From Sordaria brevicollis (lineage: Eukaryota > Ascomycota > Sordariomycetes > Sordariales > Sordariaceae), in assembly GCA_033439795.1 (NCBI GenBank), contig JAUTDP010000006.1:2356001-2420000 (forward strand): 64,000 nt of DNA. Direction: 5' to 3'. The position numbers were made by a program, and so were the translations under genes. This document shows positions 24,791-34,890 of this stretch, one piece after another; positions within the stretch are counted from its first letter, which is position 1; each line of letters opens with the position of its first letter. Under the pieces are notes generated by a model. It searched no databases. It worked only from the letters and a program-made list of their open reading frames with translations, and had not been told where the DNA came from.

Positions 24791-26699
24791 ATATTAATTT
24801 TAAAAATATTATACTTTACCGCGAAGAATATTCTTTATTTAAAATATATTAAGAATATTATAATTATATAAAATTTTTATTAAACGAACTTTATAAGTAT
24901 AATAATAGTCTCTAAGCCTAAATTAACGGCTAAAAAACCGTTATAATTAATTCCCGGAAATATAAAATTCTTAAAGTTATATCGGCTATAATTTAATTCC
25001 AAAATATTTATAATACTTTATAAGCTATTAAACCCTTTTAAATTTATATTATTATTAAAAAATTCGAAGAAGAGGCGTACGCTAATATTTTAAATTTTTA
25101 CTTTATATCTAGATATTTCCGCTTTAAAATATTATACGAACGCCCCTCTATTATAGTTCTATTATTAAAGGGTTATAAAAATACGTTCGGTATAAGATTA
25201 ACTTTTAAAAGCTTATAAAATAGCGATATTAAAAGCGAAGACGCTCCTCCTAATAAGGTTTTAATTAATAATTAGAATTCTATTCAAATAAACTAAAATT
25301 CTATTTATACCTCTTAGTATATTAATAATAATAATACGTTTTAGAAGAAAAAGTATAATATTTTTAAAATGCGTAAAGGCGTATTAAATTAAAAGGCCGC
25401 CTTTTTAACTTTATTTACTAATCTTATAATAAAAACCCTAAGAATTCGTTATAAAATATATTAATAGAGTATTTATATTATTAAATATTATTAATATTTA
25501 TTCCTAAAAAAAGTTATTAACCTTAAGTAGAAACCTACTTTTCAAATTAAAGCTAAAATTACTAAAAATCTATTTAATAATAAGGACTTTAAGAAAAAAA
25601 TTAATAAATTATAATAAAAGGCTATTTAAATTTTAAATTCCAACCTTAATAATACCCCTATCGGCGGTAACCGTTCTACTTAATTCTCTAACGAAAGTTT
25701 ATTAATAATATTAATCTATATAATAATTATATATTAAACGGTTTTCTAAGTAAGAAATAAACGCGTAAATTTATACCCTTTTAAAAATTATATAATCCTT
25801 AATTCGGGGAATTCTTTATATATTTTTAACTAAATTATTCGTTTTATTAACTTTTATTACGCTCCTTACAACGATAATTTATAGGTTAGAAATTTATATA
25901 TTCCTATTAAAGGATATAGCGACGTCGATATTTTAATTAATAATACTTTTAGCCTACGTACTTTTCGTCTTTATAATATAATTTTCTACCCTAATTTTAT
26001 AATTAATTTTATTTCCTTATATTTATTTTAAAAAACCGGTTTTTACTAAAATTAACGACCTCTTACTAATTATTTACAATCCCTAAACGATTTTCTCTTT
26101 TATTATTTTTCGATTCTATACCGCTAAATTATTTTCGAACGCTTATTTAAATAAATTTTTAAAGCCTTTTTTTATATTAAATATAACCGCTTTAATTCTA
26201 TTAACGGTTATAAATATTATAAAAAAGAAATTATTATTTAGTATTATTATTTCGGTTATTTAAATCCTTAAATCCTCGACCACCTCTTTAACGTTATTAA
26301 TATACATTTTAAGGGCCCTTTTATAATATATTATAATACGTATATAATTTTAAAAATTAAGTACTAAATTAATAAAAGACCTCGAAACCGTAATTTTAGC
26401 CCGGGGGAGAAATTTATTATTAATTTCCTCAATTATATAAAAAATTACCGTAATTATACTAACGCTATATTAATTACCTATAAATATATTAATTATATTT
26501 AGAATTATTATATATTTAATCGATATATTAAAATAATTACCGATTTCCTTAATAATTTATTTAATATCTTTAAAAAACGCTATAGTATTACCGTTAAAGT
26601 TATTAAATACGATAACGAAATTAGCGGGTCCTATATAGTATAGAAGCTATTTACGCTAAATAATATAATTATAAAACCTTCGGCCCCTTATATTTAAAT

Positions 26700-27160
26700 A
26701 TAAAATAATAATACCGAACGTTCGGGGGGTATAATTAAAAAAAGGATTAACGTAATATAAAAGAATATTTATTTTATTATAAATCTATAACTAAATATTA
26801 TAATTACAACCGTTTACTTAATAAATAAGTCTTTAAAATTTCTTTACGATTAATTCTCCTTATACGAATACTTTTATACCTTTATCGCCCAACGAAATAG
26901 CTACTTATTTCCGCGGCGCCCAAATATTTCTTATTTACGAATTTATAGCTATAAAGTATACACTATAATTCCCGCCGTTTAAAAGAAGGAATAACGCCGC
27001 TAGAAATTCAACCCTAAAATATAAATCGGTTATTTTATTAAGTATATAATATTATTAATTTATCGCATTTAAAATCCGATTACTAATACGATAATCTATA
27101 TACGCGACGTACTCTTTAATAAAAATACCATATTCTTAAAGGAGGTTCCTATTAAGGCTT
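26700..27160 (+). pseudogene. Decayed copia integrase C-terminal region
   Basis: The + frame gives N-T-E-R-S-G-G-I-I-K-K near 26710-26745, the copia integrase signature (NGxAERSGGVI). Downstream, blocks near 26930-27140 read LRIYSYK..., GYFIKY...YRI and IRDVLFNKN, matching the conserved linker between integrase and RT. In-frame stops occur throughout. Confidence 0.8.
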
Positions 27161-27939
27161 AATTTTTAAAAATTTCTTTAAATAAATTCGCAAAACTACT
27201 TTAGAATTATAATTAAATACCCGCTATAAACCTACTAATCGAAAACTTCTCTTATAAATACTAAAAGGATATTAAAATTATTAAAATACCTAATTCTCTA
27301 TTAGAATTAAAAGAAAATCCTCTACTTCCGTAAATACCCAATAAAATTCCTACTCTTATAGAACTCCTTAATACTATATCCTCCTTTAAAGACCTAATAT
27401 CTATTAACTTTATCCTAAATAATATTAATTACCTATTACTTTTAAAAATTCCTAAAGATAACCCTATACTTATATCCTTCTTTATATCTTTCTATATAAA
27501 TAAACGTATAGAAGAGGAAATATACTATAATTTTACTCCCTAAATAGTAGTTTTTAATACCGGCTATTTTTATTAACTTAAAGTAATCTTTAATAACAAA
27601 TTAATTATTAAAATAAAATTCGAAAAATTATAACGCAATAATAAAATTATTATTAAAGAAGAATTCAATAATTTTATTTCCGTAAATAAAATAAATTGTA
27701 TTTACCGGTTAAAATTATTACCTCTTCCTAAAAATTATAAATTACTTAATACCTATATCCTTAATTAATTATTCAAACAAATTGAATAAATCTACCTCAA
27801 TAACTATAAAAAAATAAAAACCTAAATTATTATTAACACTAAAAAATTAAAGGTACGTAGGAAATAAATATTCGATTATATATAAATATATACGTATAAA
27901 TTCTTTAAGAACGGGAAATTTAATAAAATTAAAGTAAAA

Positions 27940-28800
27940 TTCGTTATACATAGCGATTAATAAATAAAACGCGTAAATTAGGAAACGTATACTTCTACCC
28001 TTATTGGGCGCTCTTTTAAATTAATTATTTTTATCGCTATATATTTCAATTTAGAACTTATTTAATATAATACGGTTAATACCTTTATTAATATAAATAT
28101 AAATAAAAATATTTATATACGCTTCCTTTTAAATTACGAAATTCCGGGTAAATTTTTTAAAATCCTTAAAGCCTTTTATAAATTACGCCGCTCCCTATTC
28201 CTCTAATAACGAAACTTTATAATTATATTCGCCGCCTTAAATTTTTAACTACTTTTTAAAGAATTATATATTTTAATTAATAAAAGTATTTTCGTATTTT
28301 ATTATATCGATAATATTATATTTATATATTACTTAAATAAGGAAGTTAAAGCTAGAATTTATATAAACGCCTTTAATTAACGGTATTATATAATAGGGGG
28401 TAATAAATTTTAATAATTTTTAAGGATTAAGATTATTCGTAATCGTATATAAAATAAAATTTAACTATCCTAATAGTTATATATCGAAAAGATCTATAAA
28501 TTGGCAAACTTCCAAATCCTAATAAATATCCCTATATTAAATATTAAATTCGTACCTTTCGAAGGTAAAGCTTTAAATAATTCTATATATTTCTATTAAA
28601 TTAAAATAGGGTTTATTCTTTATATTATAATTATTACCAAATTAAATATTACCTTTATAATTAGTAAATTCTCTAAATATACTTACAACCCTAGTCCAAA
28701 CTATTATAAAATAATAAATAAGGCTATTTACTACCTATATAAAACCTTAAATCTAATTTTATACTTTAATAGTAATAATATTTTGGAAATTGCTTTTAAT
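27940..28800 (+). pseudogene. Decayed copia reverse transcriptase
   Basis: Readable blocks on the + strand: a segment around 27995-28055 (TLIGRSFKLIIFIAIYFNLE), then IYIRFLLNYEIPGK and KAFYKLRRSLF. The catalytic box is FVFYYIDNII at 28291-28320. These follow the Ty1/copia RT order. YVDD has become YIDN through G-to-A change, and stops are frequent. Confidence 0.85.
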
Positions 28801-29425
28801 ATTTCGTTTATTAATAATATTCTTAACTATAAAAATTCTTAAGGCTTTACTATAAAGCTCTTTAATAGGTTTATCCATTAGGGCGTAATTAAATAAATAA
28901 TAATTACTATATTAATTATAGAAGTAAAGCTCTTAATTATAAACTTAATAATAAAGGAAGTAATCTAGATAATAAAATTTATTAGGGGATTTATAATGAA
29001 ACTAGAAAATAAAATCCTAATAATCGATTATAATAATAAATAAATTATTAAAATATTAACTATAAAAGCTTTAAAATTATATATAAACCTTAAATATATT
29101 AATATTTATAAGTATTAATTAAAATAGGAAGTAACCGCTAGTAGGATTAATTTCAAATATTTAAAAATACTCAAAATGCCTACAAACGGTTTAATTAAAG
29201 TACTTACAGTTAAAAAACATCGGAAATTTATTGAAATATTGGGAATAATTTTAATAAAAGGGATAAAGGAGTAAAGGAAGGATAAGGGGATAAATTATAT
29301 AGATTTTAATAATATTAATAAAGAAATAAACCTAAGAATAGTAGTATAATATAAATAGTTTTAAAAATTGTATATTTAGAATAATCTAATAATTTTGCCC
29401 TATTAGGGCTATAGCTAGGGGGGTA

Positions 29426-29611
29426 TATTAGAATAGGCAGGCTATATTTAGCCAATTAAGAGGTATCTTTATAAGAGGATTAGCCTCCCAGCCACCTATC
29501 TGACTACAGAGTTTTCCTATTACTCTGGTATCCCTAGACCCTCTTACAGAGGGCTCCAGAGTATACAATACATATACATCTCTACCTTCAATTTAGCTGT
29601 GCAATCTGACA
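29426..29611 (+). repeat. 3' LTR of the copia element (186 bp)
   Basis: Matches 16630-16815. The left part is mutated (CA to TA and others, last at 29535) and the right part, ending GCAATCTGACA, is clean. TTCTC follows at 29612-29616. Confidence 0.92.
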
Positions 29612-29616
29612 TTCTC
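29612..29616. repeat. Target-site duplication (right) of the copia element
   Basis: TTCTC, identical to 16625-16629. Base composition returns to normal immediately after it. Confidence 0.9.
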
Positions 29617-31208
29617 CGGGGATGGGCTCCGCTGGTTGACGTGGGCGGCGAATTTACTCCGCGGACAGAGAAAGTGAGGCTATCATCAGTTCAGTGAGGC
29701 TTTGTGGGTTGGGACCAAATAAGTGAGCGGCGAAAGAGCGGTAGAGGCGGGATGAAACTGGGGCTCAGATCAAAGAACAATTGCCCCATGACAGGAACTG
29801 TAAAAGATGGGCGACAAGCTCAACACCAAGACGGTCGGTTGAAGAAGCAGAAAAATGGTCCTGAAGATCATCTCTTGTCGTCCACTCGTCCGCGTAGCCG
29901 TATGCAAGTGCCTGCCTAGCAATGAGACTGCCAACTGCCTGGACCAAGACAGTTCTGGACCAACGGCAACCACACTGTTTGACTTTGACTGCTGTCTCTT
30001 TTTGGGCGGTGAGATGGGGCATAAGACGTGAAAACCCAGACTTTGAAGTGGAAAGTGGGGTGATAGACACCCGCCTTGGGGTGAACAGAGTGATAATATC
30101 AATGGAAAAGGCTTATCAGTAGCCGCCCGTCCCATTGACCCCTCCGTGTCATCCTGTCACTGCCTGCTGCTGGCGGGCAGTTTGCTTTCGCTTTTGGGTA
30201 GGTATCCGCTGCTTTGCCCTTGCTTGCTGTGAGTGACGTGCTTTCCACTTGTAACGACGGGACATCCGCGCCTGCCTTTTTGAAAAGGAAGTCGAGAACA
30301 GAATCATTGACTCCTGCCTCCCCGGATCAAGTATCACCGGCAAGGGCAACCCAATCTCTTACCCTGACACAGATGGAAGAGATCTTTCAAGATGACAGCT
30401 CGACACAACTGAATCTCTTTTTCTTCAACCTGACACAAGCCCGAGTCAATCAGGTCGGGATGACACCGCCAATGGGCGAACCAATCGAGAAGCTTCTCCC
30501 AGCTTCTGGGGATGGCTTGGCCCAGACACGACCCCCCGGGGGCGGGGTTAGAGGGGCACATTTGGCAAGATTTGGGATTTTGGGGTCTTCAAGGTCCCTG
30601 TAGCCCGACGGATACTTGTTGCCCACGCCTTGCCTGTTCGACCTCTTCAGTGGTCGGGCAACTTTTTTTTGCTGATTTTTTTTCCACAAGAGACTCCAGT
30701 CTGCTTGGTCCGTCTGAAATCTGAAAGCCCACCTGTCCCGCTGCTGAAAGGGAATCCACTTTTTTGCGATAAACTTCACACTGCACTGCCAGTCCCGTCC
30801 TGCTTTCCACTTTCTGCTGCCCTGTGACTTCAACGTTGAACATCTCCATATCCGCCCGTTCTTTGCCTTTGGTGTCAACGTCTCCTTGTTGTCCCTTAAA
30901 CCTCCATATACCCCCAACGCAGACCTTCTTTGTTGTGGTGAGCAAACCAACGACCCCCTCCATCATCTCCAAACAACACCTTGGACATCCACTCACACGC
31001 ACATACATCTACCGTCCTACCCTATCGACTACCCCTCCCTTCCCAAAACCAAGAGGCCTCACTTATTTTTTTGAAGCCTTAAGGTGTCCCTCCATACCAC
31101 CTTACTCGATAGCTAAACCACCACGACCATTACAAGAGATACCCCAAGCGAGATCAGTTCTATTTACACAAGCTTTGTTTTTGCAGTTCTTCATATCCAA
31201 CCGCCACC
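29617..31208 (+). other. Promoter and leader region of hsp88
   Basis: No gene is supported. A phased heat-shock element lies at 30488-30507 (listed separately). From about 30820 the strand is C/A/T-rich, as expected of a leader, and the start codon sits in a strong context (CCGCCACCATG). The copia insertion ends about 1.6 kb upstream of the hsp88 start and leaves this promoter unaltered by RIP as far as can be seen. Confidence 0.5.
30488..30507 (+). promoter_or_regulatory. Heat-shock element (gapped nGAAn array)
   Basis: Four phased pentamers: AGAAG, CTTCT, CCCAG, CTTCT. Units 1, 2 and 4 fit alternating nGAAn/nTTCn exactly and unit 3 is the gap. This is a known variant of the site bound by heat-shock factor. 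It is about 700 bases upstream of hsp88, a heat-induced gene. Function is inferred. Confidence 0.6.
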
Positions 31209-33785
31209 ATGTCTGTCGTCGGTAAGTAGTCATCCTCCCTTCTGCCCTCTCTTCTCAAACCCTTCGCCAGTCTCGGTCCAGGACTTGAGAGCTTGCGCTA
31301 ACAATGAATGTCCAGGTGTCGATTTCGGCGCTCTTAATACCGTCATTGCTGTTGCCCGTAACCGCGGTGTCGATGTCGTACGTACCCTTTTCGACCTCGA
31401 CCTTCCTCTCGCCATCATCTCCCCAGCGCATCGCATAAACTCTGTCTCGAACGGAAGAGGAGGATGCTTTGCGGCTGGGCGGTGACTGCTTCACACACGC
31501 AGTGGATGAACAAGTACTGACGAACCTTTGTTTGACAGATCACAAACGAAGTCTCCAACCGGGCTACTCCTTCGCTCGTTGGCTTTGGCCCCAAGAGCCG
31601 GTATCTCGGTGAGCCCGCCAAGACCCAGGAGATCTCTAACCTGAAGAACACCGTCGGCTGCCTCAAGCGCCTCGCCGGCCGTTCCCTCAGCGACCCCGAT
31701 GTCGCCATTGAGCAGCAGTTCATCTCCGCCCCCTTGGTCGACATCAATGGCCAGGTCGGTGCCGAGGTTACCTACCTCGGCGAGAAGCGCCAGTTCACCT
31801 CCACAGAGCTCATTGCCATGTTCTTGAGCAAGATCAAGCAGACCACCCAGGCTGAGGTTAAGGTCGGCGTTCAGGAGCTCGTCATGAGCGTCCCTGCCTG
31901 GTTCACCGACAAGCAGCGCAGGAGCATCATGGATGCCGCCGAGATCGCCGGCCTCCGCCCTCTCCGCCTCATCAACGACACCACCGCTGCCGCTCTCGGC
32001 TGGGGTATCACCAAGCTCGACCTTCCCGCTCCCGAGGAGAAGCCCAGGAGAGTCGCTTTCGTCGATGTCGGCTACTCCAACTACACCTGCTCCATCGTTG
32101 AGTTCAAGAAGGGTGAGCTTGCCGTCAAGGCCACCGCCTGCGACCGTCACTTCGGTGGCCGCAACTTCGACAAGGCCCTCCTTGACCATCTTCAGAAGGA
32201 GTTCCTTGGCAAGTACAAGATCGACATCTTCACCAACCCCAAGGCCGTCTGCCGTGTCCTTGCCGCCGCTGAGAAGCTCAAGAAGATCCTTTCTGCCAAC
32301 CAGCAGGCTCCTCTCAACATCGAGTCCCTCATGAACGACATCGATGTCCGCGCCATGATCACCCGCCAGGAGTTCGAGGCCATGGTTGAGCCCCTTCTCA
32401 ACCGCGTCCACGTTCCCCTCGAGCAGGCCCTCGCCGATGCCAAGCTCACCAAGGACGACATCGACATCATTGAGGTTGTCGGTGGTGGCTCCCGTGTCCC
32501 CGCCGTCAAGGAGCGCATCCAGGCTTTCTTCGGCAAGCCCCTTTCTTTCACCATGAACCAGGATGAGGCCATTGCCCGTGGCTGCGCTTTCAGCTGCGCT
32601 ATCCTCTCCCCTGTCTTCAAGGTCCGCGACTTCCAGGTCCAGGATGTCATCAGCTACCCCATCGAGTTCGCCTGGGAGAAGGATGCCGATATCCCCGATG
32701 AGGACACCAGTCTCGTTGTCTTCAACAAGGGCAACGTCCTCCCCTCCACCAAGATCCTCACCTTCTACCGCAAGCAGCCTTTCGACCTTGAGGCCAAGTA
32801 CACTAACCCCGATGAGCTCCCCGGCAAGACCTCTCCGTTCATTGGCCGCTTCTCTGTCAAGAACGTTCAGGCCACCGAGGGTCCTGAGGACTTCATGATC
32901 TGCAAGCTCAAGGCTCGCGTCAACATTCACGGTATCCTCAACGTCGAGAGCGCTTACTACGTCGAGGACCAGGAGGTCGAGGAGGATATTAAGGATGAGA
33001 ACGGTGATGTGAGTAATAGTATTTTTATTAGTCAAGACGGGAAGTCATCGGACGGTCCTACGAAGCGCCGGAAATTGTTCGACGGTTCAGCAGAGTCTTT
33101 CGATGGTGGAACGCACGAAAATCTGTACGACGGAAAGCTAACCCACGAAAAGGTTGTCATGGACGGCGACAAGCCCAAGACCCGCAAGGTCAAGAAGCAG
33201 GTCCGCAAGGGCGAGCTTCCCATCGTCAGCGCCACCCAGTCCCTCGATGCTGCCGCCAAGAACGCCGCCCTCGAGAAGGAGCAGGCTATGATCATGGAGG
33301 ACAAGCTCGTTGCCGATACCGAGGAGAAGAAGAACGAGCTCGAGACCTACATCTACGACCTCCGCAACAAGCTCGACGACCAGTACGCCGACCTCGCCTC
33401 CGAGGAGGAGAAGGAGAAGATCCAGGCCAAGCTCATGTCCACTGAGGTATGTTACATTTCTTCACCAAGAATGACCAGCTGATACTAACCTAATCAACAG
33501 GACTGGCTCTACGATGAGGGTGACGATGCCACCAAGGCTGTCTACGTCGCCAAGATCGAGGAGATCCGCGCTCTCGCCGGCCCCGTCGTCCAGCGCCACT
33601 TCGACAAGGTCGAGGCCGAGAGGCAAGCCCTCCTCGAAAAGCTTGAGGCTGAGAAGGCCGCCAAGAAGGCTGAGGAGGAGGCTCGCAAGGCCAAGGAGGC
33701 TGCCGAGAAGGCCGCCCAAGAAGGTGCCAAGGACGAGGAGATGACCGATGCCGATGCTCCGAAGCCTGTCGTCGAGGAGGCTTAG
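31209..33785 (+). CDS. hsp88: Heat shock protein Hsp88 (Hsp110/Sse family)
   Basis: Hsp110-class chaperones act as nucleotide exchange factors for Hsp70 and hold unfolded proteins in the cytosol. Five exons (31209-31221, 31316-31377, 31539-33008, 33153-33446, 33501-33785) give 707 residues, the length I recall for Neurospora Hsp88. The N-terminal nucleotide-binding domain starts MSVVGVDFGALNTVIAVARN. It shows the actin-fold ATPase motifs FVDVGYSNYT and VVGGGSRVPAV, as in Hsp110 rather than Hsp70. A beta domain and an acidic, then Lys/Glu-rich helical C-terminus follow, ending ...MTDADAPKPVVEEA. Intron 3 (33009-33152) is 144 nt, a multiple of three without a stop, so its retention would insert 48 residues. 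A heat-shock element lies upstream. Codon use is strongly biased to C-ending codons, a sign of high expression. Confidence 0.97.
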
Positions 33786-34890
33786 AAAGCTGTAGACTCG
33801 ACGCAGGAGCAGGAGGAAAAGGTCAGGGAGAAGTCGGATCCGGACTCAGATGGGGCGATGCTGACCCCCACCGAGTCGTCGCCGCCAGAGATCCGGAACA
33901 AGACGGACGCGGATGTGAATGAAATGGATTGAAATGAGGGATGACATGCCTTTGCCTTGCTCCAAAGAGAGACAGAGAGGCGAGGCTTGTTAATGAATTG
34001 AAAGAAAGAGAAGAGACCAAGCATACCCAAGCACACATACCCACTCCGTTCTTCTCACACACATTTTACGTTTTGTTGATGTTCATGACCGATTTCAAAC
34101 TTCTTCATTCACAAAAGACTTTGTATGGGTGTTGATATAGCTTTTGTATTTTTCTTTCCTTTTCATGACGGTTCATAACGGGGATAAGAAATGGAGGCGG
34201 GATAAGACGGAAATAAAAGTTTCTTTTGACGATACATACAACTTTCATAGAAGGAAAAGATTTCGATTTCTAAACAGGGAAGACTGATCCAAAGACTTTC
34301 GCCATCCTTATATATTTCAGATGAAAGGTCACATTCTGACCATGTGGTCGAGGTCAGATGGAGAAAAGTTCGGATGAAAGACCCGTAGCATAAGGCTAAA
34401 CGTAGGAGAGAGGTGAAGAAAGAGGTGATGAGAGAGGTGAAGAGAGGCAACCCTGAGTGAAGTAAAGAATATGTCTCGTTGATAGCCTCGACGAAAGGCT
34501 CCCGAAGACTTTGTGCCAGAGGTAAGATACAGGACAATCAATGCTATCGTGTCGGCCTAAGAATCTTCGCACGCACACATCTCTCATTTCGCGACCCAAA
34601 AGTGAACTTGACAAGTATCGATAACAATACAAGTACTAACCCAAATCGCAAAATCCTTTTATAGTACCTAGTAAGAAAGCTTTCGTTCATAAACGTACAT
34701 ACAGAACATACTATAAATTTCCCAAACCATCAAATGCAGTTTTTGTGTTCCCTACCCCTTCCACCCGGCATGATATCTTCATTGTTCATTCTCATTTTTG
34801 ATTCGTTGCATGCCTATTTCATGATGAGATGCTCATAACATCGTCGCCCACTTTCTCTTCCAGTCCCCCTAGATGGCAGAAGCCAGCCGC
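33786..34890. other. Convergent intergenic region between hsp88 and eIF5B
   Basis: Both flanking genes end here. The sequence should hold both 3' UTRs and poly(A) sites. No gene, RNA or repeat is recognised. Confidence 0.5.

Larger units (their letters stand above)
16630..29611 (+). mobile_element. Ty1/copia LTR retrotransposon, RIP-inactivated, interrupted by a gypsy element
   Basis: The element spans two 186-bp direct LTRs with a TTCTC duplication outside. Removing the inner insertion and its duplicated target leaves about 5.7 kb, a normal copia length. The + strand keeps decayed pol in the Ty1/copia order, integrase before reverse transcriptase. The integrase C-terminal signature ERSGG lies near 26716-26730, with a downstream stretch near 26930-27160 matching the copia integrase/RT linker. 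RT is spread over about 27940-28800, with the YVDD box changed to YIDN at 28303-28314. A purine tract (GCTAGGGGGG, about 29414-29423) lies just before the 3' LTR, as expected for a polypurine primer. The interior is extremely A+T-rich, almost without CpA or TpG, and full of stops made from Trp and Gln codons. No frame is intact and the element cannot move by itself. Confidence 0.93.

Noticed and set aside
24591..24797. 68-codon + strand frame over the right gypsy LTR
   Set aside because: It lies wholly in LTR sequence, on the strand opposite to the element, and reflects only the unmutated GC-rich stretch.
16816..29425. Possibility that the A+T-rich block is mitochondrial or centromeric DNA
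   Set aside because: LTRs, target duplications, Pol motifs and selective loss of CpA/TpG with CpG retained explain it fully as RIP-mutated retrotransposons.
29704..30603. Open frames between the copia element and hsp88
   Set aside because: Short, overlapping on both strands, no domain; better explained as promoter sequence.
31491..33035. 514-codon minus-strand frame opposite hsp88
   Set aside because: Same effect: mirror of a highly biased chaperone gene, with no family resemblance.
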